Notes under the pieces: generated by a model
Told to the model about the DNA's origin: nothing
Seen by the model: the letters and a program-made list of their open reading frames with translations, nothing else
Database searches by the model: none
Position numbers and translations under genes: made by a program
Shown here: positions 49,467 through 61,500 of the stretch, in pieces
Numbering within the stretch: the stretch's first letter is position 1
Layout of the letters: every line of letters begins with the position of its first letter
DNA from: Ficedula albicollis
Lineage: Eukaryota > Chordata > Aves > Passeriformes > Muscicapidae
NCBI RefSeq assembly: GCF_000247815.1
Contig: NC_021681.1
Location: forward strand, 9,674,567 to 9,738,566
Length of the DNA stretch: 64,000 nt
Direction: 5' to 3'

Positions 49467-52289
49467 TCAGTTACTATGACTATCAAACCAAACTATCCTG
49501 CCTGGTTAAGAGCAAGGAAAGAACCACGTTCATTTACATTTCTCTTTCTTGGTTCAAACACCCATGTTTTGAGCACTTCGGTGGATGTGCTGGTGAGTGT
49601 CATGGCACAGCAAGGGCCAGCAGTGTCCAGCAGTCAGTGGTGGGGTGCCCAGGGCTGGGCAGAGACAGGGCCAGGGCAACAGAAAACAGAAATAGTCCAC
49701 TGTGACACCAGGGGCTTCCTGGCAGGGTGAGTCACTGTCTGTTCCCCAAAGCCTGCTCTGAGTTTTCCCTGGCATTACGTGCTTTTCCCAGTAAATTCTG
49801 ATGTGGCAGAGATCTATGGCATGTACTGACCTCTGGCTTCAAGTCCTGGCCTCTGAGAGCGATTGAACTGGACATGTTCTGCCCATCAAACCTCTGCTCC
49901 AAGACAGTTCTGTGGTCTAGCTCAGGACGATCTAGTTTAAGCAATACATGTATTTGGAAACCATTGGGACTGCTAATTATCTTTCTGGAATAATATGAAA
50001 TTTCAAAACAATGAGTTATGAGGTCAGGCCCACTGCTAATATAGGCACACACAAAAATGTACCATTTTCACTTTGCAGAGAAGGGAACTACTTTGTCTGG
50101 TTTGTTTCTTTGACCTTCATAAAGCATTATACCCACCAGAAGGGATCTCTTTTTTACTTTGAAAGATTTTAATTTTGCATTGTTTTGAGGATATGTAAAG
50201 TTGTTTTATCTTAGTTGAAGATGGATTTATAATATTACTTCCTGTTCTATGACACTATTGAAATTAAACCCAGGAGTACATAGAAGATCTTAATAATATT
50301 TACTTCCAATGTTTTGGGAAAAAATTTCAGAAAACTGAGAGAAAATAGTAAAAGTAAGGTGGCAACATAGACTGGTTTCTTCTAAAGATTGCTAAGTTGG
50401 TGATTAAAACTGTATGGAAAAGCTCAGTTTTGTATAGTGAAAGGAGTTTCTTACTTTTTGTTGTTAATGTTCAAGTTTGGCACAAGCATTTGCTTTGAAG
50501 ATGATTTTTGGAGGAACACTAGATGACTAATCAAAGGGTGAGTGTGTTTACCAAGAATTTGTCAGACATCCTGGTTTACTCTTGCACTCAGTCACATTCA
50601 GGAGAGAGAATTTATCCAACCACCCTACATTTTTATCTGCTTCCTACACATCTGGGTATTACACAGCTTTTACTGCCTGCTTAGGAGCAAGGAATTGAGC
50701 CTACTTCCAACACCTTCTTGGTGAATGGCCAAACTTCTGGGCCTTTGCCTGGTGTTCTTCTTCACTCTCTTGCTCTGTTTTAAAATTAAGATTTTGTAAA
50801 AGGTGTCTTATACTTGAATAATCTAATGAGTAAAAATTTCATCAAAATAAAAATTGATATGCAATCAGCAAATTTTGTAATCCAAAGGACATGATGGCAC
50901 ATAGTACCTGATACACATCCTGGAGTTTCCAGGAGGTCCCTTCTTCCAGTCCTAACTTTAGTTTCTCACTCTTTCTTCCCTCTTCAGTAAGAACCGGCTT
51001 TGGGCCAAAATTCTTTGGTCAGAACTAAGTTTTCCTCTCCTGTATTCTGTCTTGCTGGCTGTTACCTCCAGTGCTGATGCATTTTGTGCTAGTCTGTGTG
51101 CATCCACATCTGCAGCCAAGCTCTGACATGCTGCAGTATGTGCACCATTCCTAAAGCACCATGAGATCTTTTCCAGGAGAGCTGTATAGCTGTAAAATGT
51201 TTTGAATGTTCTACTTTTTTCCATAAATTAGGTTGTAACATCATTCTTTTTTGTGCCTTTCACGCCGAATAAATTCCTTGCTATGATGTAGCAGAGATAT
51301 TAACAGCCTGGTGCATGACCAGAGGAGCAAGCTAAAGCCAGAAAGAAGGGAGGATGAGAAAAAAATTAGTGCTGGAACTAAGTGTGAGTGCCATCAGTTC
51401 AGTCACTGGAAGGACTAGGCCTAAGACTGCAGTGTTAACCACATGAGCTTTAAACACCTCAGTAGCCCTACGGAAGTCATCAAACATTTTTACTGTGATT
51501 GAACAGCTGGGTTGAATCCTGGTCTATGAGCCTCAGTGCCTGTTATTTGTCTAGGACACACTGAAAATTTAGTTAACACTCTGGGACTTCATATCATCAA
51601 CATGGTTATTGTCATGTCTGTAGTTCCTTGATCTGCAGTGGGGATTTTCTCTCAGGTCTGTCCCACAGCTTCCAGTGGCCATGAACCTTTGTTCCTAATA
51701 TTTTTATTTAGTTGCACTTAAACGCTAAACAACTGGGAAAAACAATCAAAAATATTCCTTTAGTATTTAGGCTTATTTTAGTATTAAAGCTTTTTTTTTC
51801 CCCAGGCCTTTCGACATCGTATGTGTTCACTTGGTGTATTTTAGCAAATTACTTTGCCCATCCCAGTTCTACATGTTTCTCCTGCACACACCATTACGGA
51901 ATGCAGTTCCTGAAAAAGGTTGTGCCAAGTGGACAGTACACCTAAGAAGATGCTGATAGGAAGGACATAGCCATCAAACAAAAATAGCATTAAAAATGCC
52001 AAGCAGACTTGAAAATCTGTGTCTGGGAAAGTGGGAAAATTCAAATTCTTCACAGTAAATGATTCACTAACCGTAACAAAATACGGTGGCCAGTATGAAA
52101 AAGGGATTTTGGAGCTGACTACTCTTGGGTATATTTTAGGTGCTGCTTTGCAGGGGGTGGCAGAGTGTCTGTGTAACTGATACTTTCCACTGCTCCATTC
52201 CTATCTTTGGGAAGTCGCACCTGGCATTTTAGAAATCAGCATGTCCAAATGCTGCTTGTGTCCCCTTGAACAGCTCCTGGACTGCAGGA

Positions 52290-52660
52290 GCTGGGTCCCA
52301 CGAGGCAGCGTGTTGGCGCTGCACTGTGTAGCACGGCGGTGAGCGCGGCGGCTCACGGCTGTGACACTCACACACACTCCCTGTGTGCCGAGCTTGTGAC
52401 ACTTGGGGCTGGAGCACACCGTGCTGGGGGATTGGCACTGGCACAGCTCTGCCTGTGGCATGATGGGCTATAAAAGACAAGGTGTTTCCGGTGCCCAAGA
52501 GAGGAAATCCATGCTCAAGCGCTGTTGTCGTCAAGCCCGGCGCAGAAGCCGCTGTGCTGGTGGATGTTTGTGTAATGAATTGTGTGCAGACTGTGTCCCT
52601 GTCCTTCCCCACGGAGGAGGACCCAGGCAAGCTGAAGACACTTCTGTGTAAGTACTGACC
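52290..52660 (+). promoter_or_regulatory. Possible internal promoter: CpG-rich segment with TATA box and short cysteine-rich ORF
   Basis: A locally CpG-rich block (52290-52560, for example GCACGGCGGTGAGCGCGGCG) contains a canonical TATAAAAG at 52469-52476. About 40 bases further, an ATG at 52511 opens a 46-codon frame beginning MLKRCCRQARRRSRCAGGC with seven Cys and six Arg in its first 31 residues. It ends at a stop overlapping a GTAAGT donor-like site at 52648. The block is 1.8 kb upstream of the last coding exon. If spliced directly to that exon the frame would not match NYAP2 and would stop at once. Without transcript data this is a weak candidate. Confidence 0.2.
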
Positions 52661-54479
52661 CACCTCTGGTGAGCAGAGTGGCAGGAAATCTGGGTCAGGC
52701 AGAGCCTCTGCAAAGATCTGTGGAGTGGAGCTGAGGAGTGGGAGGGGAGCATCTCCAGTTCAGACAGAGTTTGGGACCGAGCTTGGGCACCCAAAGAGAG
52801 ATAGTCTCATGGCCATGGCAGACGCTATGCCTCATGCCCGCCTGCACCACAGTAAACATTAGATCGTGCCTGAAATGCAAAATATGTACTCGATTAAAAG
52901 AGCAGGCACAGCAGAATTCCTGAAGAAATGGCTCAGGCATTCAGGAGGACACATTGCAGATAAGTTACCTGTGTAATTCAAAATTCATAAGAACATTCAA
53001 GAACAAAATCCATATTATAGTTTAAACTTGTTTTACTCAGAGTACTATCTAGTGTATAAGGTAAGCATGGTTTTGTGATAAAATTCTTTTATCCTGTTTT
53101 GCCTTTTTTTTAATTTAAAAAACACTGATATTTCTGTATTCTATTAATTTTTCTGTTTGATTACTTAATTTTTTATTGCTTTTTCTGGTGGGCTTTCTTA
53201 AATTTTTTCCTTTTGCTTTGTTTTGTGCTATGAATCTGAACATTTGCTTAATCTATTATCAATAAATGCTAAATATGCTTCAAGCTAAACACAAAAACTA
53301 CTCAGATCCAAGGAAGTTTCTATAGGGGATGCTAGGCAAGCCAGGTCCCAGTTCTAGGGATTTGGTATATGCCCTTGCTTGGCATTCTCAGATTTGTGAA
53401 TGAAAGGCATATGCATTATTAAATGTATTCAAATACCCTTAATAATAAAGATACATTTCCTTCATGAAACACAAACTCTGCCAAAGTATTGCTGTACATG
53501 TTCATTTTCATGACAAGTGCAGAGATGTACCTGGACAGTCCCCGTGAATGTATCATGCGTTTACTTACACACAAATCCTTAACTCTCGGGAAATAAACAT
53601 GGGGACACTCAAGACATCACTTCAAATTGGCAAAGTGTTGAGAGGAAGTTGTCTGAGCTGCAGGTATCCAAAACCAATGAGCTCTTTCAGAAGAGCTTAC
53701 TATTAGTGATTTCTGTTCCAGTCTAAAGCCTCTGAAGACACATTTTCAATTGTGAACTCCCCACTGAACTCAAATGAAGTCACATTCTCAGCTTCAGAGG
53801 GGCTGTGACATGTACTTACAGCTAAACATATGCTAACCTCCCCTTTTGGATCACGATCACATTCTCCAGTATTCCACATGCATGAAAACATGGAGTTTCT
53901 TAACTCTTGGTGCCTTCCAATTAATGAAATATCACAGAGTAGGATAGGTTAATCCATATAATTCTCATGGAGTTCATTAAATCATTTTAACAAAATTTAA
54001 CAGTTATATTTAGCTTGATACTCAGAAATGTTAACACCCTGCTTTTAATGTGACAGATTGGATTTGGAAAGCAATGTAAAACATGGGTTTCAGTGTGCAG
54101 AATTTTTTATTTCTACCGCTTAAGGATGCTGTTAAGATCCATGAACCTTTTTAAGATCTATCCTATCATTTAAAATCCAACCAGTGCTAGATAGCCAAAG
54201 ACCATTTATCTTTATTAGATTTTAGTTCTCTGGAGAAGTTAAAACAGGGGTCTTCTATTATTCTTTTTTCCTTAAAGAAGTACTTAGAAGTAAAGACTAA
54301 CTCTGTTTCTGTTACTGGCATACAGATTTTTATTCATAAAATTAGAGTGTTTCAAATAAGAGTAAGCTAGCTTTGCAATGAAAAAGCATATTTAATCTCT
54401 GACCAAGACAGTTATTTGTACGTTTTTTCCCTCTTTTTTTTCCTCCCCCCTTCTCTTCTTCATCCACCTCCCCCAATAG

Positions 54480-54707
54480 GTGACGTGCATGCAGTGGTTG
54501 CAAGGGGACCATACGATGCTGGACATGATTGAAAAAAAGCGTTGCCTCTGCAAAGAGATCAAAGCTCGACAGAAATCAGAGAAAGGACTCTGCAAACAGG
54601 ACAGCATGCCTATTTTGCCAAGTTGGAAAAAGAATGCTGGGACCAAGAAGTACAGCCCTCCTCCTTATTCCAAACAACAGACTGTTTTCTGGGACACTGC
54701 AATTTGA
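54480..54707 (+). CDS. NYAP2: NYAP2 last coding exon with stop codon
   Basis: Following a strong pyrimidine tract and acceptor (CATCCACCTCCCCCAATAG), the exon continues in phase 0 from SQ: VTCMQWLQGDHTML, DMIEKKRCLCKEIKARQK, SEKGLCKQDSMPILPSWK, KYSPPPYSKQQTVFWDTAI, stop TGA at 54705-54707. This is the highly conserved C-terminus of NYAP2 as I know it from human. It has 75 codons, is Lys/Cys-rich and includes a PPxY motif (PPPY, 54657-54668). The exon starts GTGACG, so the acceptor AG is directly followed by a GT. Together with the upstream exons it gives about 545 residues, against roughly 650 for the human protein, so about 100 N-terminal residues lie outside the window. Confidence 0.95.
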   Translation: MTCMQWLQGDHTMLDMIEKKRCLCKEIKARQKSEKGLCKQDSMPILPSWKKNAGTKKYSPPPYSKQQTVFWDTAI

Positions 54708-54987
54708 CAGGCCTGTGGAGGATGCCCTCTCCACTGTGTGGCACTAAGCACAGGTAGCCTGCTTTCTTTAAAAGGCAAAGGCTCTAACCTAAGACTTACC
54801 TACAGGTGGTGAACTTCCTAGGAAAAAGCACACCTGTACAGTGCTCACCTGTCAATTGAGAGAGAGATTTAAGTTCCGACTGGATTAAGGCATACATATT
54901 TACCCAGGATTTTTTTTTGATCCAGAAGATATCAAAATGTAAATATTTCACCAATATATTGAAAACTCCCAAACTAATACACTGTTT

Positions 54988-55017
54988 AAATATATAAATA
55001 TATATATATATATATAA
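54988..55017. repeat. (TA)n microsatellite in the 3' UTR
   Basis: About 30 bases of alternating T and A, interrupted by AAATA, 280 bases after the stop codon. Confidence 0.9.
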
Positions 55018-55656
55018 ATTCAAAAATTTATGGAGAATTTTACTATATAATGTTACTGTTATACTGTTTTATTACCTATTTTCTATGTTCTATTCTACTG
55101 TTCACCCCCACCCCCGCCGCCACTGTTTTATTTCTCTGACCTGCCTAGATGTGGCCTCTGTACAAAAGCATGTGGTTGTACGTGTTGTGGGAGAGGACGA
55201 TGTACAAAACAACTCAGTGCTAGGGCTGTAGAAGATAACTAGAGTCGTACTTGTTAGATGTCCTTAGCTTTGGGGGTGGGATGGACAAAGGGGAGAGTTC
55301 TGGTGGGAAACAGAAAACCTGCAAGCACCGAAAATACAAGTGCTTAGTGCAGGTGCCCAAGTTGCATTTAGAGCATTAATTGTTCTGCACCTGTTTTCCC
55401 ATGATGGTAACCAGATAAATTGTCCTTGGTTTTATGTAAACCAGTTGCTAAAATGATATGGCCAAGGAACTAAATTTTCTGCAGCAAAGCCTGAGACAGA
55501 ATCTCTTCCTTGATGTCGTTCCTTTGATTAGCAGAGACCATGGTTCACTGTGACTAAGCATTGTGCAGCCCTTGGCGGAGAGAGCCGCTCGCTCAGCGGG
55601 TTGAGGCAGTGCCACTGCAGCCGCCGTCCCTGTCCACATTTACCGACGGTCCAGAA

Positions 55657-55662
55657 AATAAA
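55657..55662 (+). terminator. NYAP2: Candidate proximal poly(A) signal AATAAA
   Basis: AATAAA about 950 bases after the NYAP2 stop, preceded by a locally CpG-rich block (55570-55630) and followed by GTTTACATGTTTGTT, which could serve as a GU-rich downstream element. Confidence 0.4.
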
Positions 55663-56386
55663 GGCGACAAAATATGTTTACATGTTTGTTATTTGAAATC
55701 CAGCAGCACATCCTTACTTACGCCGTGTCAGATTTCCACGTGTTGTTTCTGTGGGCTGGATTTCAGACCCCTTGAAAGGCTGTTGGGAAATCCCTCTTGA
55801 TTTCATGCGGTTTTGAAGCAGACGCCTGCGTAACGTGTTCTCCTGGCTATGCCATTTCTTCTTCCTGGCTGCTTCTGGAATTGGCTTGCAGTCCTGTATT
55901 ATATTACACCCATTTTAACAGAATATTATGTCATGACCAAAGAATTATGACCTCCTGGTTTTAACGGGAGAAAGAGATGGCTTATACTGATTATGAGGGT
56001 GAAATCTGTGCGGTGAAATATCTTCCGAAAGGATCTGTTGAGGATGAGGGAAAATTGTACTGCGGTGGAGTAGGGGAAAAAAAAGATCTATGGCATATAT
56101 TTTGTATATTAAAATTTCTATCTATGTGTCTGAAGTTTGGTAGTACAAAATTCCCTCTTTAAAACAATCATTTTAATGATATATTCGCCAAGAAGAAAAG
56201 GTGTGTTGTTTGAAACTTGTTATATTGGCTTTTCTTTTAAATTATATTGACAGCATTGCCACAGCTGTAATTGCTGATCAAAAAAAGACCAAAAATAACA
56301 AATTTTAGAAGGTTTTTGTAATCTATATTGCTAAACTTTGAGTTTCAGTAATGTTTTATCAGTAGTAGTTTCCTTTCAGCCTCTGA

Positions 56387-56392
56387 AATAAA
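56387..56392 (+). terminator. NYAP2: Candidate poly(A) signal AATAAA
   Basis: AATAAAG followed by T-rich sequence and then, about 75 bases on, a GTGTGTGTTTATATGTGTGT stretch that could act as a GU-rich downstream element, though it is farther away than usual. Confidence 0.4.
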
Positions 56393-56464
56393 GTTTTTAA
56401 ATATTTTATAACTAATTAACTAATGTATATTTTGATGTCCAAACTGAGATTTCTGTAAAAGATG

Positions 56465-56605
56465 AAGTGTGTGTTTATATGTGTGTATGTATATGAGCAT
56501 TATTGTATATGTATATATGCATATGTGTACACACATACACATGTATATATGCATGTATCTATATATACCCATAGATGTGTGCATACGTATATCCGCATAC
56601 GTTAA
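56465..56605. repeat. Alternating purine-pyrimidine TATG/TACA tract
   Basis: Mixed GTGTATGTATAT, GTATATGCATATGTGTACAC and ACATACACATGTATATATGC units. Much of it alternates purine and pyrimidine and is self-complementary, giving Z-DNA and cruciform potential. It lies in the 3' UTR. Confidence 0.8.
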
Positions 56606-58112
56606 ATATTGGTGTGTTATGAAGATACAATGGATGGAATAAGTACAGAGTTGAAATGCAGATTTGAAGACCCCCTCACAGCCAACATGACAGAAGACAT
56701 GAAAGAGCCCATGTGGGGGAATCTTTGAACACGTTACATCCAAAAGACACCAACTGTCTATTTTGCTTATTCTCTGTTTTTTAAAGAAATAAAATGGCAG
56801 ATGAACAACTCCAGAGATCTCACAAAGTTCCAGAATCTGCTGGAAAGGAGACAGCTTGTTGCTCATGAGAAATCTGTTGAGATAACAGGTTCATTATTCA
56901 GTAAGTGTTCATGCTTTGTCTTCCTTGTAATGTGGCAAGAGAAGAATTTTCCATGTCCATGTATGAAACACTTAGCTCAGCCCTTTCCCCCATCTGCACA
57001 AAGTCACTGGTGACAAAACGCAGGCTGGCGTTCAGCCAGCTCTGCCAGTCCTTGTCCTGCTGGTTTCCTCCTGGAGCAGCTCCTTTGAAGCTGCTCTGCC
57101 GGAGCAGCGCTGGCAGAGCAGACCCCGGGCACACCCGCCGGGGGAAGGCAGTGCCAGTGTGAGCAGTTCCGTCCTTGGTAGTGTTTGTTCATATCGTGTC
57201 CTTTCCATATCGAGACCTAATAGGAATAATGATCAGGGAATTGAAGCATTCTTGTCCTAAGCAGACTTGCTTGTACACTTAGCTCACCGCAAACTCCTTG
57301 TTTTGCTTTTATTGCTCACCGCTGTTTATGTTGTCCTTCCTGAATAACTGCCCACGTGCTTCCAGACCTCCATTGTATCCCATGGAAACAATGGCTTTTT
57401 GTTTTAAAGTGCGACAACATGAAAAAGCAAAGTATCATTTAGCACTTACCTTCAAAGCACTTTAGAAATGTGAAGTAAACCTCATGCTTGCGAGAGCTGT
57501 TTTACTGAGGAGGGACATGAGGCTCAGGCGGAATAGTTTCCAAAGTCAGGGACGGAGGCAGAGCAGGACACAGCCACTGCCCTGTCCCGTGACTGCTGGC
57601 CCAACCTATGGCTCGGGTAAAAGGCACATCGTCCTGCCCAGAGCTGCCATCCAACACTGTCAAACATTTCCTACATCACCTCTTGTCTCAGCAGCTTCTG
57701 TGTCACAGGGTGAATGACAGTGCTTAGCTACACACGGTCATTAAAGCTGTAGTCTGTATAAATATGCAATCTGTATATACATACAGATCACATATATACA
57801 CACACTTATGGAGACTGTATATATGAAATTGTTTGGTATGCACTTATTTTGCTTTAAACTCCTGAAGTTAAACATTATAGTGTAGCAATTTGTGTAAGGT
57901 GCACTGTGATTTCAAGAAAGCACAGTAAAGTCACAGGTCTTGTTATTCTTGCACTAAAAATGTGTTTACGTATATTAGCCAATGTATGTCTACTTTATCG
58001 CTCCTTTTGACAAATTAAAGCAAATGGTATAAAATAGTATGGGGTTTTTTGGTTTGGGTTGTTTATTTTTAAGTGGACAATGGCACTATGTTTTTAAATG
58101 ACAGGGTTTTTA

Positions 58113-58118
58113 AATAAA
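58113..58118 (+). terminator. NYAP2: Candidate distal poly(A) signal AATAAA
   Basis: AATAAAATTAAATCATTC followed by TGTGTTCATT, a plausible downstream GU element. Confidence 0.4.
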
Positions 58119-58489
58119 ATTAAATCATTCTGTGTTCATTCCAATGTAATACATTTACCAATATCTTGAAACTGAATGTCATGTTGCTTTTTTTTATATT
58201 TCATTAGAAATTGTCAGGTACGTGCCTGAGATTGTGTAGGACTAAGGAGTAGCTAGAGGCTAACTGTAATCATATATTATTAGCCGTTTCTATATACACA
58301 GTATAAATACATATTAATTTTCTTTTCATTTTTGTACTTGATTTTTTTTTAGGTAAGATGTAATTAAATGTACTTTGATACTTCTGAAGTAATAAGATGT
58401 TGTTTGAAGATCAACTCTGCTTTCTTTAGTGCATTGACAATATTTTACAATAATTTAGTGCTTATTTATTTGTGCTCCGGTGTAATTAT

Positions 58490-58495
58490 AATAAA
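58490..58495 (+). terminator. NYAP2: Candidate most distal poly(A) signal AATAAA
   Basis: AATAAAAAGCAATAG followed by TTTGGCTGTTCATTTTC and TTTGGTAGTTT within 60 bases. After it I saw no further clustered signals, so I used it as the outer bound of the 3' UTR. Confidence 0.4.
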
Positions 58496-58520
58496 AAGCA
58501 ATAGTTTAAAATATTTGGCT

Positions 58521-61500
58521 GTTCATTTTCATTTGGTAGTTTAAGTTTATAGACAGGTTATTCACTAGGATTAGCCAGAGATTCCTGGGAAGAAAAGTCA
58601 AGTCATAGATGTATATTTATAGCATTCCCTAGGCACATTTTTAATCACATTTGTTGGAGGAAATGAATTAATTGCTTTAATAGGTAAGTATTTGCAAGTC
58701 ATGCCTCGTTGCATCTAATGCCAAGAGTGCCACCCTCAACTAAATCCTTAGGATAAGATTCCTCTGAAGAGCAGATAAATTTTTGCCTAAGCACCTTTCA
58801 CAGTTTGGGATGGCAGATGCTCACTTCAAAGACACCCCCTTCAAAGATCTCCATTTGCAGAATATCCCCAAATGGGAGAGGGACCCATGACACTCTCCAT
58901 AAATCTCTCTAAAATCTGCTCAAAAGTAAGCATCGTCCTCTTTCCAGATGAAAGCTTTAGTCCCATTAAGATGTAAAACCCAGCCCTTGCAGAGGAATTC
59001 CACAACTTTTTTAAGAACACATCCCCCCTAATATTTTTAGGAAGGCATTTTGTAATTTAAAAATTTTCCAACAATTAAGCAAGTAATTAATAAAGAACCC
59101 ACTAAGAAACAGTAATGCTCTTATTGGCACTGAGACCACATTTCTTTCATGAAAAAAGCTGCCTCTAATATGCAAAAAAGGTCTTATCCTTGTCTGTATG
59201 GATCAGGATGCAGAAGTGCACTGAGGGGGAAGCTTTTGATTGTCTTCAGCAGGAGCTGCTTCTGGGACAGGTTGCAAATGATCCAGAAGGTGCTTTCCAA
59301 GTGCTTCCCTGCCCCAGGAGTCACCTGCTTTCCCCGAGGCACAGTCTCTCTCCTCAGCAGCAATCCCACTGACAGGGCCCACATACAGGATGAAGAGCTT
59401 TGCTACCTCTTCATGCTCCTCATGCTCTCCCAGCCTGACACAGATGTTTGGAGTGAATCATCCTCTGTAGCAAAGTCCAGCCTTTTTCTCAAGGGCTCTG
59501 TTTTGTATGGAGATCCCATATGAATGACTAGAGATTAACACTGTTTTAAAGAGATCTCTCTAGCCCTAAAAAATGAAAAGAGATTTTGTCAGTTTGTCAG
59601 ATTCCTGTCTGTGCTCTTCAGTGGTACGGTTCACAAAGTTCTGTGTCCTAGCCCATTTTTAAAAGTTTGCCATGGTGACTTCCAGCATTCACCTTACTGC
59701 ACATGGTATGCCTGATCACTTCTGGGCACAGCAGCACCTGAACAGAGAAGGAATACAATAGAAGGATTGCCAAATGCATAAATATGGGGCAAATTCAGAC
59801 TTTTTTCCTATTTGAAATATGTGTATTCTCTTTCTTTGCCACTGCAGAAACACTTTTTATATACCATTGTTTTTTAAGCAGAAGAGGTTTAAATTAAAAT
59901 GAGACAAGACCATAAAAAGCAACAGTTGAATTTTACACTTGTATTTTCTCTAAGTTTATTCAGAAATGGAAAGGTGCCTGCAGTGCTCTATCTTGGATCT
60001 CTGCTCCTTTTGCATTTTGAAAGCCATCACAATACCACTGGCTGGAGTTGCTGCTGTTTCTCCCCCACTCTCACTCCCAGTGACCCCAGCTGGTGCCAGA
60101 GTGGCTGAGAAGCAATTAAAGCACAGAGGGGCTTGTCTTGCTTGGGAACAAGTAACCTGCCCTGAGCACAGCAGGGAAGTCAGGCAGCCCTTAGAGGGAA
60201 GATGGGCCAACATCTCTCAGATCTATGGCCAGCACTCAGAGCTGGCAAGGGAACTGTAGGGAACCAAATAAAATTTACAAAAACAAAAGACAACTGAAAA
60301 GAAACACTGCTCAAAGGCAAGACTGAACACATTTGGCATTTATTTTCTAAATCTGCCAACATCTCTTTTATGGTGTTTTTTCTTTTCCTTTAAAACAAGT
60401 TTACACATCTGTCACCTTTGAATTGAGATTTTTGGCACTGGGGTGAGTGGTGGTTTCAGTGTTTTCCCCACCTGTGGTATATTTTCATCTTCTTTGGTCT
60501 CCTTCTCTCATTCATGATGTGCTTCGGGAAATATAATTGCAGGTACAAGAGTTCCCATCCGATCTCTTTTTTTCCCAACCTTTTTTCTCTGCCTCTCCTG
60601 TTCTCAGCTGGCTTTATGCTCTCTTAACCCTCATGAAAACATACGAGGAGAGCAGAAGGATGAGCCACCACTGATTTTATTTTAGAAGGTATGATTTATC
60701 AATGCTGTTCTTGGTGTATACACGGCAAGTTTCACAGGAAGCTGGGGAAAGAGGAACGGGTGTGAAATGCTGAGATTCAGTCCCTGAGGAGCAGGGCAGT
60801 GGCAGTGACCTGCAGGGAGCCGGGCAGGGTCCCTTTCCCTCCTGTGGCCGGCTCTCGGCGCCCCTCGCAGCAGGATCGCGCCCCGGAGCAGAGAGGAGCC
60901 TGCGCCTCCTCAGCAGCCGCTCCTGCTGCAGTCCTGCTCTCCGTGACCTTATCCTTTGTTCGGACATTAACACCTCTGCAAAGTGGGTGTTAAATGGGGG
61001 TGTTAGTGTCTGTAGCGTGCTCTTACATCCACTCGAGAGGTGTAAATGATTCTACAAGGTGCAGGGCACTGCAAAATCCGCTTTCCCCAGGCTCCAGCTG
61101 GCTGGAGAAATTCAAATTAACTCCTGTGGAATCCAGCTCCTGCCAAAGAGCTCTGTTCTTTCCCAGGTTCTTCAGGGCTTTTTTACTGTTCTTGTAAACA
61201 CAACAATTGAATGGCTAGTGTGTTTATTTATTAAGTTTAAAGAGGCTAAGATGTCCTTGGCCAAGCAGGCAAAGACATTCACTTTCTGCCCGGCTTTTAC
61301 GCTCATTTGAGAATTTTGTCACAGTTTCTGCTGAACTGTGGCCCATCCAAGAAGCCCACGCTCTCTTTCCCTGGCTCTTACTCTGAGTGTGGGATGTGGT
61401 GGCACATGTTGTAGACGGAATAAGCTGACAGGATGATTTATTCCCTGGGGTATGTATTTCACTGAGCAGGCACTACCAGGAGTGTTTCTTCATCCTCTGA

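Larger units (their letters stand above)
54708..58520 (+). other. NYAP2: NYAP2 3' UTR (end uncertain)
   Basis: The sequence after the stop is AU-rich with several AATAAA hexamers (55657, 56387, 56788, 58113, 58490), as expected for a brain mRNA with alternative long 3' ends. It includes a Pumilio-type TGTAAATA (54938-54945), a (TA)n run, a TATG/TACA tract (56465-56605), a miR-17-family-type GCACTTTA word near 57459, and GC-rich hairpin-forming sequence at 57073-57119. The 3' end is inferred from hexamers only; any of the five could be used. Confidence 0.6.

Noticed and set aside
54480..54757. Alternative frames overlapping the last exon
   Set aside because: They are shadows of the NYAP2 frame, which alone continues the spliced protein.
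59149..59523. 124-codon frame downstream of NYAP2
   Set aside because: No recognisable motif, and other frames of similar quality overlap it; treated as chance.
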